Origin: Moesziomyces globuligerus
Lineage: Eukaryota; Basidiomycota; Ustilaginomycetes; Ustilaginales; Ustilaginaceae
Assembly: GCA_030849465.1 (NCBI GenBank)
Contig: JARVLF010000001.1
Coordinates: forward strand, 248,001-312,000
Length of the DNA stretch: 64,000 bases
Direction: 5' to 3'
Under the pieces are notes generated by a model, which was not told the DNA's origin, did no database searches, and worked only from the letters and a program-made list of their open reading frames with translations. The position numbers and the translations under genes are program-made. Positions 49,567-59,844 of this stretch are shown piece by piece. Position 1 is the stretch's first letter, and the number at the start of each line of letters is the position of its first letter.

Positions 49567-50738
49567 TCAGGGCGCCACGCTCTTCGACTTCCTGCTGCGC
49601 GCCCGGGCACGCAGCTGGTCGATCACCAGATCGCGTTCGGCCACCTTGGCCGCCATTTGCATCGACTCGAGCCGGTAGGCGCGCTGCACCTCTTTGAGCG
49701 CCTCGACGAGCTTGTCGATGGCAGTCAGCACCGGCGCTTGCTTCGGCTCGTCCGGCCGACCCGCGCGGAACACCGTCGAGAGCTGCGCGAGCGGCACTTC
49801 GTCGTCGTCGTCGTCGTCGTCGTCGCTGCTGTGCTCCGCCTCGTCTCGGCTCGCTGCGCTGGGACCGGCGATGCGCACGAGCCTGAACCCCTCGTCGTCG
49901 CTCGTCACTGCCTCCACCGGTTTCTCCTTTGCTGCCATCGTGGTGGTGCCCGTGGAAGCATTCTGCGTGGCAGTGGGCATCTGCGTGGCAGTGGGCATCT
50001 GCGTGGCAGTGGGCATCTGCGTGGTGGCGTCCGAGACCAACGAGGCCTCGGGCGGCGATGGTGCTCGGGACCGATCGCGCGCTAGAAGGTTCTGCACCCA
50101 CGCCTCCTCGAAGAACGGCTTGATCGGCCGCGTGTGCGTCTGGCTCTTGGCGCGCTTGGCTGGTTCGCTCGCATCGCCGCCGTCTCCGCCGTTGGCCAGA
50201 CCTCTGTCGGCGAGGCTGCGGGGAGAGGCGGACCGAGGCCTCTTGCGGCCCGCTCCGCCGATGTCCTGAACGTCGGTCGGATTGCGCTGCATGTAGACGT
50301 CTTGACAGCTCTCCGCTTCCAACCTATCGCACTCTTCGGCTGATGGTGAGAGGAGACGGGCAACGATAGCGTTTAGAAGATATCCTTGGCCCACGGGAGA
50401 TGGGATCAAAGCGCAGTGCACCTACCGTCCAGGTTGAAGGCGAGCTGGTCGACGAACTCGTCGTCCTCGTCGTCAAAATACGCAGCGACGGCGGCGGCGC
50501 TTTCGTCGACGGCGGCGGTGGAGACGAGCGATAGCTTGGGAGTGATCAAGGGCTGTGTGCGGCCGGAGTGCATGGTCAGCGTGGTGGCTGGGAGGCGGGG
50601 AGATGCAAAGAGGTCGATGGGCGAGGAGGAAGTGTCGGAGAGAGACGCTGCTCCCGCACGCGGTGCGGGAATTTGAGCATCCGCAGTCATCGCGATCAGC
50701 AACGCGGATGTCGTCAGGTCTGGCTTGCGGGGGCGCAT
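49567..50738 (-). CDS. Uncharacterised acidic protein with TATQMP repeats (two exons)
   Basis: Not recognised. Exons are 50738-50426 and 50339-49567. The 86-nt intron has a GTAGGT donor and a CATCAG acceptor. Joining keeps frame and gives 361 residues. Exon 1 ends in an acidic segment (AAYFDDEDDEFVDQLAFNL). Exon 2 has a basic, probably nuclear-import cluster (GRKRPRSASPRS), then PFFEEAWVQNLLARDRSR, a six-residue repeat (TATQMP) in three copies, a run of eight Asp, and a C-terminal helix that looks coiled (EALKEVQRAYRLESMQMAAK). The basic end RARARSRKSKS could bind nucleic acid. An alternative start is the ATG at 50690. Evidence for coding is the clean splice junction and a long compositionally biased frame. 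Confidence 0.65.
49963..50016. repeat. 18-bp coding minisatellite, three copies
   Basis: Three perfect copies of an 18-bp unit, followed by a partial one. On the minus strand each encodes the six residues MPTATQ. Because the unit is a multiple of three, copy-number change would not shift the frame. Confidence 0.9.
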
Positions 50739-51023
50739 CTGGACAACCGGACGAGGGGCAAGGAAGTTCTTGCTTTATACACGTCGCGTCCGAGCAGCGA
50801 CGGCGCCCGGAGGAGCGGCACGCTGCGTTCCCGCGTCGGCAAGCGTTGCCATTCAGGCCAAGGTGTTGCGCCTCTCGAGAAGCAACTGCGCTTGACCACA
50901 TACACTGGCGGAATCTCCCAGGCCGTTGCGTTCTTTCGCAAGGCGAGTATCGCTAGTCGGCTCATCCGAGCGTGTGCGGGTGCAGCGAGCACACGTTCGG
51001 CTGTTCCGAACAGGCAGGCTCGG

Positions 51024-52988
51024 TCAGGACCAGCATTCCTCCTGCCAGCGTTTCTGGCGCTCGAGAGCGTCCAGGTAGCGCTTGGCCTGGTCATCGTCCA
51101 TGCCGCCGTGCTCGATGGCAAGCGCTTCGAACGCCGCCCTGACCTGTTCGGGCATCTTGCCCGACGCTCCGGCGACGATGATGTGCGCATGCCTCTGCAC
51201 GATCGCCGTCCACAGCACCTGGCCATGCTCCTTCTTGGCGATCAGATCCTGGACGTACGTCTTTTCCTCTGCGTCCCTGCTGAAGGCGGTGTACAGATGC
51301 AGTCGATCGGGGTGGTCGTGCTTGAGCTGCTCCCAGTCGTCGCCGAAGAGGTAATCTTTGGCGCGGTAGCGGAAGCCGAGGAAGAGATGGATCTCGGCCG
51401 TGCCTCTCGACAGACGGTCGAGGACGAGCGAGCGGAGCGGCGCGCAGCCCGTGCCCGGGCCGATGAGGATGAGCGGTGCTTCGGCCGCGGGCAGAGTGAG
51501 GTAGCCGCGCTTGAGTAGGATCGGCACTTCCGCGTCGGCGGGTAGCTGCGAGAGCCACCGCGTGCAGAGCCCCGTCCGTGCCTTGCGCAGCCGCGTCTTG
51601 TACTTGACGATCGCCACGCTCAACTGGATCCCCGACTGCCAGGGCCTCGAGCTGCTATTGCTAAGCCCGACGTCGCGGCGAGGAGGACTGGCAATACTGA
51701 ACTCTCTTGGCTTGATCCAGGGCAACACATCGCCCACGTACTCGAGCGGCACCTGCACCGACTTGAACTCCTCCAGCACCTCCTTGATCGTCCGCCTCGG
51801 CCTCTGTGCGTACTCGAACATCTCATCGATGCCTTCCTGCGCGTTGACATCGCCCTTGGCCAACGCCTCGGCAGGGTAGATGCCGCAGTACTCGTCGAGC
51901 TTCTCGCGTTCCAGCGAGCCCTCGGGCGAGAAGAGACGGATCTGGTCGAAGAACGATTGCGTCGGTACCGCGGTGAAGTCGATATGGTGCGTGAAGAGCT
52001 GGCGCACCGTCAGGCTGCGTGGGGACTGCGGGACGGTCGAAGGAACCGTCGAGCCAGAGATTTGTATGGATGTGTCTGCGTCGAGCCCAAGGCGAGAAAG
52101 CATCTCGCCGACTGCCGCATCGTCGTTGATGGGGTGCAGGCAAAGCACGTCACCCGGTTGGAAAGAGTCGGGCGTGACGATATCGGAAGTCTCGGCGTCC
52201 GGTTCTTCAGTCTCGCCAGATGCAGCAGGTGCGGGGCAGAACTCCAACAGCCTGACGTCCTGAAAGTGATCGATTGCCGTCATGCGGTCGTTCTTCTTGA
52301 GCGTGGACGAGACCCAGCCTTGTTCGCGCAGGTGCCGTTGGAAGGTGCTTGTCCCGTTAGCGCTTTGATCGCGCTCCTCTTTGTCGACTTTCTTAATAGT
52401 CATGGCCGGAGGTAGCAGCTCGTCCCTACCGATCTCCTTGACGCCGTCTGGCATTGGCAGCATCGCGTCCATGCTCGTCCAGAACGAGTCGAGCCAAGGC
52501 GCGAGCTCGCCCTCGAGGCCGAGGTAGTGCATCTCGTCCCCCTCTCCGTGTTCGACGACCTCGACCGCGCCGAGCGCCTTGAGCCTTCTACTAAGCAGCC
52601 GAACGGGCCAGCAGAATCTTGGATACGTCGTGTCGCCGAGGCCAAAGGCGGCGAAGTGTACATCTGCGAGGATGTCTTCCGGGATGCCCTTGCGCAGCAG
52701 GAAGTTCCAGAACGCACGCGCCGGGATGGGGAACTCACCCTGACCGGTCGTAGAGACTAGGAAGAGCACAAGCGACTCGGCCACAAGCTCAGTTACCTCG
52801 TAGTCGGCCACGTCGGCTACGTCGACCGTGAAGCGCTTGCGCTTGGCCTGCCGCGCAACGCGCAGCGCCACATCCTGCGACGTCCCCGTCTGCGTCATGT
52901 ACAGAATCGTAAGGTGCCGCCCCTCGACGGCCGTGGATCCGTTCGACGTAGATGCTACCGCTGACGCCATCTTTGCGGTATTTGGCAT
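51024..52988 (-). CDS. TAH18: Tah18/NDOR1: NADPH-dependent diflavin oxidoreductase
   Basis: Passes electrons from NADPH through FAD and FMN to Dre2 for cytosolic iron-sulfur protein assembly. The frame is open further upstream from a non-ATG codon; the first ATG is 52988 (MPNTAKMASAV), giving 654 residues, a normal length. Residues about 25-170 are the flavodoxin domain, with the FMN loop TQTGTSQD (32-39) and STTGQGEFP. The linker and FAD domain follow, with KPREFSIAS as the flavin-binding signature. The NADPH lobe has GPGTGCAPLRS and FLGFRYRAKDYLFGDDW. The C-terminus RWQEECWS ends in the aromatic Trp region typical of diflavin reductases. Cytosolic. No introns. Identification is secure. Confidence 0.96.
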   Translation of the reverse strand: MPNTAKMASAVASTSNGSTAVEGRHLTILYMTQTGTSQDVALRVARQAKRKRFTVDVADVADYEVTELVAESLVLFLVSTTGQGEFPIPARAFWNFLLRKGIPEDILADVHFAAFGLGDTTYPRFCWPVRLLSRRLKALGAVEVVEHGEGDEMHYLGLEGELAPWLDSFWTSMDAMLPMPDGVKEIGRDELLPPAMTIKKVDKEERDQSANGTSTFQRHLREQGWVSSTLKKNDRMTAIDHFQDVRLLEFCPAPAASGETEEPDAETSDIVTPDSFQPGDVLCLHPINDDAAVGEMLSRLGLDADTSIQISGSTVPSTVPQSPRSLTVRQLFTHHIDFTAVPTQSFFDQIRLFSPEGSLEREKLDEYCGIYPAEALAKGDVNAQEGIDEMFEYAQRPRRTIKEVLEEFKSVQVPLEYVGDVLPWIKPREFSIASPPRRDVGLSNSSSRPWQSGIQLSVAIVKYKTRLRKARTGLCTRWLSQLPADAEVPILLKRGYLTLPAAEAPLILIGPGTGCAPLRSLVLDRLSRGTAEIHLFLGFRYRAKDYLFGDDWEQLKHDHPDRLHLYTAFSRDAEEKTYVQDLIAKKEHGQVLWTAIVQRHAHIIVAGASGKMPEQVRAAFEALAIEHGGMDDDQAKRYLDALERQKRWQEECWS

Positions 52989-53359
52989 GTATCCGAGCAG
53001 CGATCGAGATGGGAAGTGCCGGAACAGAAGAGAGAAGCAAAGCCGCCTTTGCACTCGGCCCAAATCACGGACTTCGGCGAATTTCGCCGACGCCGCCTCG
53101 GCTCGAGTGCGAGCCGGAATCTGATAACCCCAACTCAGTCGCAAAACCGGCTGCTGAGCCAATCTCGTCCAGCAGCATTTTGCAGTCCATTAGTAATCTG
53201 GTCGGCCCCGCGCCACTCAGAGCACAACGCCTCGCGATCCGCTCCCGCTTCCGCTTCGACTCAGTCTCACACACAGGCCAACACCACACAATGCCACAAT
53301 GCAAAAAGCGAATTGCGATCGCGATGTCAGGTATCAAGCATTACCGAGCGTTCGCCAAC
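52989..53359. other. Intergenic: TAH18 upstream region
   Basis: About 370 bp between the TAH18 start and the Sds3-type stop, both minus strand. It should hold the TAH18 promoter. Nothing else recognised. Confidence 0.5.
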
Positions 53360-56300
53360 TCAGGACTTATTGGAGGCGGGTGCCACCACCTGTGAGGGAG
53401 GATAGAGCCGTGTGTTGGCGACGCCCTTGGACGCAGCCACGGCCACTGGCGTAGCAGCGGGCGGCCGCTCCGGCTGCACCTTGGCGCCTCCGCCGCTGCC
53501 TGCGCTGGCATTCGTCTTGTTCGGCCCACCACCCGCAACAGCTGCTCTCGGGTCGCTACCGGCTAGCCTCGGCGGCGCCGCGGTGCCGTTGCTGTGCATC
53601 TTAAGATCGCGCTCGTCTGCCGCGCCAGCGCCCGCTGTCATCGAAGGCGGGGGTGGCAGGCTCGTCTTAGCGCCACCCGCCGGCTTTGCATGCGACGGCG
53701 AAGCTGCTGGTGGCAGACCCGTCGCTGGCCCGTCGCGCGCGCCCCCAGCACCGGCTGGCGTTTGGCTGGCGCGAGACTGCTTACTCCTTCCAGACGTTTT
53801 GGCGGCGCCTCGTCCTCGCCCACTGACGTGAACGCCGTCATCGACGCTGGCACGGTCCTTGCGACCGCTGCCCCGATGAGGCGGAGTAGGCGAAGCGGGC
53901 ATGTTGCCGCCCGCGCCCCTCGGTGGACCCCCCATCGCCGGGCCCGGCCCTGGCGGCCCCGGCGGCATCCCGTACTGTGGCGGGTAGGGGTGGTACATAT
54001 CTGGTGGGAATGGTGAGCTGCGGTGGTGCGGGTCGTGAGGATCGATACCCATGCGTGCTGCCTGCTCGCGGTGGTGCATGCGAGCCGCGCGCTCCATCTC
54101 GGCGGCAGCGTAAGGGTCGAATCCCATCATGCCCATCTCCATGCCCGGATGCATGTGGCCGGGTGGTGGCGGAAGCGGATGCATGCCATGGCGGTGAGGC
54201 GTGCCCGGGCCCATCATCATGCCCGGATGCGGTGCTGGAATTCCGCGCGCGCCTGGTGGCATTCCGTACGGGAACCCGTTCATTTGTGCTTGAGCGGCGG
54301 CGGCAGCCGCAGCCGCAGCCGCCGCTTCTGGCCCGTACATGGCGTACACATCCGGGTTGGGGAATTCGAGTCCGACGGGGCCGCCGTAGAAAGGATCGTA
54401 CATGCCTGGTGGCACGCCTGCAGGGCGAATGCCCATCTGCTCGATGTCCATCATGACATCGACGTCTGCGAGCCCCTTGAGATCGGGATAGGCGACAAAC
54501 TCGTCGCCGCGCTCGATGTCGCGAGCGATAGCTTTGCGCTTGGCTGAGCGCTGGCGATCTGCCTGTGTCTCGTTCGGATGGGCGCGATCGTCGGCGTCGT
54601 TGACCGATGCATGTGCCAAGGGAATATGCAGCCGGTCCGGATTACGGACGAGCTCGGTCTCGAAGATCTGGTGCCTTCGGGCGGGACGTGGCGCATCGAG
54701 GGTGCGCTTCTCGCGATCGAGCCTTCTGCGCTTCCTGCTGAACTCGTCCATCATGTCGCGGCGGAGGCTGGCGCAGCTGGAGCGCCAGATGCTCCAGGCG
54801 GCGAACTCTTCGGCATTGGCGACGCGCTCGTACTGCTGCTCCTGCTCCTCGAACCAGAGCTCGACGAGCTGGGTGCGACGCTGGCGGCGCATCTCGATGG
54901 CCTTGTTGAGGTGGAGCAGCTCGGGGTGGGTGCCGTCCTGGATCATCTCGCCCTCCTTGGAGATCTCCTGGAGGCGCTCCACGTAGAGGCGGTCGCGGAG
55001 CATGGCGAAGCCGATCTCGATCTTGGTGAGCGCCTCCATGGCTTCCTGGCGACGGATAGCGGCCTCGTCTGTGGAGACGTCTTCCTCGGGTTCGGCGGCG
55101 TCTGGGGCGGGAGTGCCGATGGCGGTGTCGACGGCCTCGGCTTGCTCGGTCTCGCTCGCCTTGACGTCTGCGTCGGCCTCGGCGTGCTCTGTAGGCTTGG
55201 GCTTGTCGGCATCGTCGTCCTCGTCTGCCAAGGGCGAGGGAGCTCGCGAGGTCGCTGCCGAGTCGGGGAGGCTGTCGACGAGCTGTTCGGGCTCGAGCAG
55301 GCTGGTGGCACCGCCGGTTGCAGCGGCGCGCTTCTTCATGGATGCGATGAGGTCGAGGTCGGTGGTGCGGGGAGAGCCGGCATCTTCGTGATCGGAGGCG
55401 TCGTCCGCACCTGCATGCGCGTGAGCTTCAGCATCTTCCTCGGGCTCGGGAGTGATGTCGGAGCTGAGGTCGTCGGCGTCGGCCTGCTGGCGAAGTTGGT
55501 GGAGGCGACCGTGCTTGGCGATGTCGTCGAGCGAGGTTGCTGCTTCGGCAGCTGCTTCGCCGTCGTCGGCGTCTGCATCGGCGTCCGACGCCTCGTCGTC
55601 GTCGACATCGTCCTCATCATCGTCTTCGGCGTGGGTGGCGTGTGTTGCATCGCCGTTGACTCCTGCGGTGGCGAGGGCGGCGAGGGCGTCGAGACCGGCG
55701 GCGGTGGCAGCCGAGGCATCGTCGGCGGCGGCATCTGCGCCGCCAGTGAGGGCTGCGAGCGCTTCTGCGGCTTCGTCCTCGTGGGTCTTGCTATCGCGAT
55801 CGTCTTGGTCGTTGTCGTCGTCGGCGTCGTCGTCGTCGTCGTCGTCGTCGCTGCCTCCGAGGTCGTCGTCTGAGAGGGAGGAGGCGTCGTCGTCGTCGTT
55901 CTGATCTTCTTCCTCGTCGGTGAGCTCGCTGTCGTCGCTGAACTCGTCGCCGGTGAAGCCGCCGGTCTTTTGTGGCGAGCTCATGTTGGAGTTGGGATCG
56001 TGGGCGGCGGTGGCCTGAGAAGCGGAGAGGTCGTTTGCGTCGACGTCGTCCTCTTCTTCGTCGTCGTCATCGTCGTGTGCGTCCTGGCCGGCGCCGCGGT
56101 GGGATGGGTGATGGGAGTCGGAGTGTGCGTGGTCGAGGGGGTGTGAGTGGGCGTCTGGGTGCATGGGCTCGTCGATCTCCTCGCCCGGCGCGTCTAGGTC
56201 GGCGCTAGCGGCGTCTGCGTGGTGCGCGAGCTCGGAAGGATCCATGACGATGTCCGAGTGCTGACCGTCTTCGTGTGCGTCGTCGTAGGGGAGGGGCTCC

Positions 56301-56389
56301 GTCTCTGCGTCGGAGGCGTCTGGGTGATCTGGGTCGGTTATGGAGTTGTGAGCAGCAACGTGAGGCTGAGTGGTGGCACCGGGGGCCAT
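53360..56389 (-). CDS. Sds3/Dep1-type subunit of the Rpd3L histone deacetylase complex
   Basis: A chromatin co-repressor that helps hold Rpd3 in the large deacetylase complex. The 1009-residue intronless protein has a very acidic N-terminal 440 residues (runs of Asp, Glu, His and Ala, with an eight-codon Asp repeat). The Sds3 domain lies at about 441-570 (AMEALTKIEIGFAMLRDRLY, LQEISKEGEMIQDGTHPELL, then the basic stretch SRKRRRLDREKR). A Pro/Met/Gly-rich C-terminal half has a ten-residue Ala run (AAAAAAAAAAQAQM) and many PHPGMMMG-like motifs. The acidic N-terminus is more Dep1-like, but both yeast paralogues share the domain, so I do not choose. Yeast Sds3 is 327 and Dep1 405 residues, so about half of this protein is extra low-complexity sequence. 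Confidence 0.88.
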   Translation of the reverse strand: MAPGATTQPHVAAHNSITDPDHPDASDAETEPLPYDDAHEDGQHSDIVMDPSELAHHADAASADLDAPGEEIDEPMHPDAHSHPLDHAHSDSHHPSHRGAGQDAHDDDDDEEEDDVDANDLSASQATAAHDPNSNMSSPQKTGGFTGDEFSDDSELTDEEEDQNDDDDASSLSDDDLGGSDDDDDDDDADDDNDQDDRDSKTHEDEAAEALAALTGGADAAADDASAATAAGLDALAALATAGVNGDATHATHAEDDDEDDVDDDEASDADADADDGEAAAEAATSLDDIAKHGRLHQLRQQADADDLSSDITPEPEEDAEAHAHAGADDASDHEDAGSPRTTDLDLIASMKKRAAATGGATSLLEPEQLVDSLPDSAATSRAPSPLADEDDDADKPKPTEHAEADADVKASETEQAEAVDTAIGTPAPDAAEPEEDVSTDEAAIRRQEAMEALTKIEIGFAMLRDRLYVERLQEISKEGEMIQDGTHPELLHLNKAIEMRRQRRTQLVELWFEEQEQQYERVANAEEFAAWSIWRSSCASLRRDMMDEFSRKRRRLDREKRTLDAPRPARRHQIFETELVRNPDRLHIPLAHASVNDADDRAHPNETQADRQRSAKRKAIARDIERGDEFVAYPDLKGLADVDVMMDIEQMGIRPAGVPPGMYDPFYGGPVGLEFPNPDVYAMYGPEAAAAAAAAAAAQAQMNGFPYGMPPGARGIPAPHPGMMMGPGTPHRHGMHPLPPPPGHMHPGMEMGMMGFDPYAAAEMERAARMHHREQAARMGIDPHDPHHRSSPFPPDMYHPYPPQYGMPPGPPGPGPAMGGPPRGAGGNMPASPTPPHRGSGRKDRASVDDGVHVSGRGRGAAKTSGRSKQSRASQTPAGAGGARDGPATGLPPAASPSHAKPAGGAKTSLPPPPSMTAGAGAADERDLKMHSNGTAAPPRLAGSDPRAAVAGGGPNKTNASAGSGGGAKVQPERPPAATPVAVAASKGVANTRLYPPSQVVAPASNKS
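54293..54332. repeat. Poly-alanine coding repeat in the Sds3-type gene
   Basis: Repeated GCN/GGC-type triplets that encode ten consecutive Ala on the minus strand. The codons are mixed rather than one pure triplet, which suggests an old or selected tract. Confidence 0.7.
55825..55850. repeat. (GTC)n trinucleotide run coding poly-Asp
   Basis: A nearly pure GTC run on the plus strand that encodes consecutive Asp on the minus strand within the acidic N-terminal region of the Sds3-type protein. Likely length-variable in frame. Confidence 0.8.
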
Positions 56390-57130
56390 GGTCAGACTGG
56401 GGAGGGCGGCGACGGGGGCAGCGCGGCTGGGGGAGGTGGCTGCAGCCGGCCAGCGAGCTCGGTGCGCAGCACTGTGCGGGTGCGTAGTGAGATGGCGGTG
56501 GAGGCGGCGGGGCGGCGACTACGACGAGCGAAGGCAGCGATGCGGTGAGAGCTGCGGAGGGAGCTATCGCATGGTCGCGCCGGGAGCACGAGCTCGGTAT
56601 GGTGTGGTAGGAGGCGAAGGAGGGAGAGGGATGGAGCTTGACGCGGCGGCGGCGGCGGCAGCGGCGGCGGCGATGGCGATGACGGAGGGTGGATGGCTTT
56701 GTGAGCGCCTATGCTCGGCGATGGAGGCAAAGCAGGCGGTGCGTGGTGCGCCGAGAGCGATGCTGGAAGGGGATGCAAGTTGAGCGGGCTGGTGGATGGG
56801 AGAGAGAGCGAGAGGGAATGCGCGAGAGAGTTTGGACGGAACACGACGAAAGCGAGTCGAGGGCGCAATCCCAATCTGTGAATCCCAACCGAAGGCATGG
56901 CCTCAAAATCACGATCTGCAGCCGCCAACTTGGCAGCTCCCAGAGCCGCTCGCAGAGCCATCCAAGCGAGAGCAAGAGAGAGAGACCCTCGAGAGGCAAG
57001 AGTCCACCTCCGCTCGTCCGCCCGCTCCCTCGCTCGCTTGCTTGCCCCGACCGCCGTTGGTCTGCCTGCTGAGCGTGGAGGCGAATTTCCGTTCCTCCTT
57101 TCTCTCCATCTCTCGCCCGCAAAGCCTGCC

Positions 57131-57183
57131 CCAGCCAGCCCCAGCCAGCCCCAGCCAGGCCAAGCCAGGCCAAGCCAGGCCAA
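57131..57183. repeat. 10-bp tandem repeat, five imperfect copies
   Basis: Units alternate between CCAGCCAGCC and CAAGCCAGGC over about 53 bp. Noncoding, between two divergent genes. It reads as Trp-Leu-Gly-like peptides in some frames, which explains spurious open frames there. Confidence 0.8.
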
Positions 57184-57871
57184 TTTCTCGGACTTCGCGT
57201 CTCTGCCACCCGCTCCGAGCCCGATCGACGCGTCTTGAATCACTGCAGCATGTCACCTGCTGAGGCTGTAACAGCTTGGACTGACAAGCCTCTTTGCCTT
57301 TCCCGCACGAAAAATTACGGAACCCACCGAGCTCTCACGCCAGGCACGGATTCCGACAACGAGCGCTGTCAGGGCCGAGCCAAGAAGCATGGCGCGATTC
57401 GCATGCGTGCTCGGCGCTCGGCTCGGATGGCACTCGGATCCCATTCGGCTCGCCTTGAGTTGTCGTTGTCCCCACCCACTCCCTTGCCTTCGCAACCAGG
57501 CCGTGGATCAAGTTACCGGGCGGGACGGAACGGCCAGCATAACATAGCGCGGTCTGCGCGTATCGCGGCCGAGTCGACGGGGGTGGGTGGATGGTTCCTG
57601 GCCGTGTGGAGCTTGGATTTCAGGGTCCGAGCTGAGTTGCAACTTCCGAAGGAAGCGGCACTCGTTGACACCGCCCTTGGCTCCTCAACTTCCGAACGCC
57701 CGGATGCAGCCAGCCGCCGCTCGACCCACCATGCGATCTTGCCTTGACCCTTTCCCTCTCGTCAGGATGGCACGCTTCGGCTGCCATATACACGGTGGTA
57801 CGACCCTCAAGCACGCGTATTCCACGCAGAAGCCCCTCTCGAGCAGCGTCCTACCGTCGAGGCGTCAGGCA

Positions 57872-57880
57872 CATATTTAT
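57872..57880 (+). promoter_or_regulatory. TATA-like element upstream of the AATase gene
   Basis: CATATTTAT, about 105 nt before the ATG at 57982. A reasonable but not strong TATA-type core promoter. Confidence 0.35.
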
Positions 57881-57981
57881 TGCGCACTCGACGCTCAAAG
57901 TTAGCCTTCCTCTCCCCCGCGCCCCCAAGTCCCCCGACTGCCACCCCGCACTCGATCCTCGCCCGCCGAGCAAATCCAACC

Positions 57982-59685
57982 ATGTCGACGCCGCGAAGCC
58001 TCGGATTGCACGAGCGTTACTCGGTCGCTCGGCGTTCCGTGCAATCGTCCTCGACCGTCGCTGCGGCCGCGCTGCTGCGACTCTCTGCCTCTGCTCCCGA
58101 CCACAGTGCCGACGTCGCCTTCGATGCCTTGGCCGCGCAGCTGGCTCGTCGCATCCAACGCATCCTCGTGGTCTACCCGTTGCTGGCGCACTGTGTCAAG
58201 TCGTCTCGCTCGCGCACGCCGACATGGGCTCGCATCGAGCCGCCTCCCACGGCGGCCGACATCCTGCACATCGGCGAGCCTCTCGCGCTGCAGCCCAACG
58301 ATGCGCACGCCACCGCGACTTTGCTAGGCCAGGCACTGCTGCAGCAGCAGATCGCTCTCCCCAAATGCACCCAGCTCGAAGCAGGCCCACTGTGGCAGGT
58401 GAAGCTCCACCGCGTCGACGATGCTGCCGGTCCGGCTTGCCTCGTGGTCCTGGCTACCGAGCATGCGATCAACGACGGTCGCGGCACCATCAACCTCTTC
58501 CGCCTCCTCCTCCAGGCTCACGACGACAAGGAGAACGACGAGGTGGTGGAGGAGGCTTGGCCCGTCGCCTCGGATGGCGTGTTTGACCTCAAGCCCTCGG
58601 TGCGCTACATGCTCGGCATGGTCTGGCAGGAGCTCGTGCTGCCCAAACTGCCGCTGCCCCGTCGACTCGCCAAGAAGCTTCGCGGTCCCGTCTCGTGGCC
58701 TCAAGCTCCCCTGACCTCGGACGGGGTCAAGACGAAGCAGATCGTTCGAAGTCCCAAAGACTGCGCACCCATGCTCGACGTCGTGCTCATCGCGGCTCCG
58801 CAGCTCATCAGTAACCTCAAGCGGCTTGCGCAGGCGCACGTCGATCCGCATACGCCCCAACCCAGACCAGCGACCCTGCACGCCGTCGTGCATACGCTCG
58901 GTCTTGCAGCGCTGTACGCTGCGCTCGCCAAGTCGCACGCTGGCCGTGCAGAGTTGGAGAGGTTCGAGGTGGTGTTGGGATCGGCGACGCCGATTTCGCT
59001 GCGGCACGAGGCGTCGACTCGCCGCACCGTGCGGCTGCCCGAGACATCGGGCAACTACGTCTCGTCGTACACCTGCAGCAATGCGGTCTGCGGAGCCGCG
59101 TCGTTCTGGACTGCGGCCAATCGGTTCTCGACGCGGCTGGCTAGTCCTGCAGGCCGACGCAAGGCCAAGTTCCACATGGGTCTGTTGGCCTACATCCCCG
59201 ACTTTGAGACTGAGCTCGATGCTGCAGCCCAGGAGAAGGGGAGCTATGCGAATGGATGGGAAAAGTTCTTTGGCGAAAAGACTCATGCCTCGGATCCATT
59301 CGATTCGGCTTTCACCGTCTCCAACCTCGGCATGCTCGATACAGCTCAGCTCGGACCACAGCTTCAGGCAGCAAGGTGGGAGGTGGAAAGCGCAACCTGG
59401 GCTCAGTCGCATACGCCCCAAGGCGAAGCTTTCGGTGTCGATGTGATTGGCTACAGCGCTGGCAAAGACCAGTGCATCAGCATAGCCATCTCTTCCCGCC
59501 CTGCTTGCTTTGCCGATCCAAACCTCCATGCTCGATTCACCGCCTACTTTGATTTCCTCGTCCGAGCTTTCGCCCTCACCCCCACCGATGCAGGTGAAAA
59601 GCTAGACCGCACACACACCCTCGACCCCAATCCTTCCTTCGCCCACATCGCCCGCACTCTCCACACCGCCCTCCCCCACGCCTAA
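57982..59685 (+). CDS. AATase-family (alcohol O-acetyltransferase-like) acyltransferase
   Basis: Predicted to move an acetyl or short acyl group from CoA to an alcohol or related acceptor. The 567-residue intronless protein begins at the first ATG (MSTPRSLGLHERYSVAR), which matches the usual N-terminus of this family. The catalytic motif HAINDGRG has His161 and Asp165, the standard HxxxDG arrangement. Conserved later blocks are PISLRHEAS, GNYVSSYTCSN and FTVSNLGMLD, the last in the place of the DFGWG-type structural motif. There is no signal peptide. The substrate cannot be read from sequence. It is convergent with DNM1, 159 bp between stops. It is a second CAT-fold enzyme in the window, 14 kb from the HxxxE variant, but the two are not close in sequence. 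Confidence 0.87.
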   Translation: MSTPRSLGLHERYSVARRSVQSSSTVAAAALLRLSASAPDHSADVAFDALAAQLARRIQRILVVYPLLAHCVKSSRSRTPTWARIEPPPTAADILHIGEPLALQPNDAHATATLLGQALLQQQIALPKCTQLEAGPLWQVKLHRVDDAAGPACLVVLATEHAINDGRGTINLFRLLLQAHDDKENDEVVEEAWPVASDGVFDLKPSVRYMLGMVWQELVLPKLPLPRRLAKKLRGPVSWPQAPLTSDGVKTKQIVRSPKDCAPMLDVVLIAAPQLISNLKRLAQAHVDPHTPQPRPATLHAVVHTLGLAALYAALAKSHAGRAELERFEVVLGSATPISLRHEASTRRTVRLPETSGNYVSSYTCSNAVCGAASFWTAANRFSTRLASPAGRRKAKFHMGLLAYIPDFETELDAAAQEKGSYANGWEKFFGEKTHASDPFDSAFTVSNLGMLDTAQLGPQLQAARWEVESATWAQSHTPQGEAFGVDVIGYSAGKDQCISIAISSRPACFADPNLHARFTAYFDFLVRAFALTPTDAGEKLDRTHTLDPNPSFAHIARTLHTALPHA

Positions 59686-59844
59686 TTCTTCCTCTAGACG
59701 CTATCACAGCACCTTGCTTATCGCCCCCATAGAATGGACTCTTGCCTCTTTCCTCACCACAGTCTGCGGGCGGGAAAAAATGTCACTTTTTCTCTCGTGT
59801 ATGCATACAGTGTGCGACTCGTGCCATGCTCCCTAAGCCCTTTT

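Larger units (their letters stand above)
56390..57981. other. Divergent intergenic region between Sds3-type and AATase genes
   Basis: 1.6 kb with no supported gene. It contains a GCG-rich run near 56645-56675, a 10-bp tandem repeat at 57131-57183, and a TATA-like element about 105 nt before the AATase ATG. The frames of 100-280 codons in it are repeat-driven and overlap in several frames. Confidence 0.55.
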
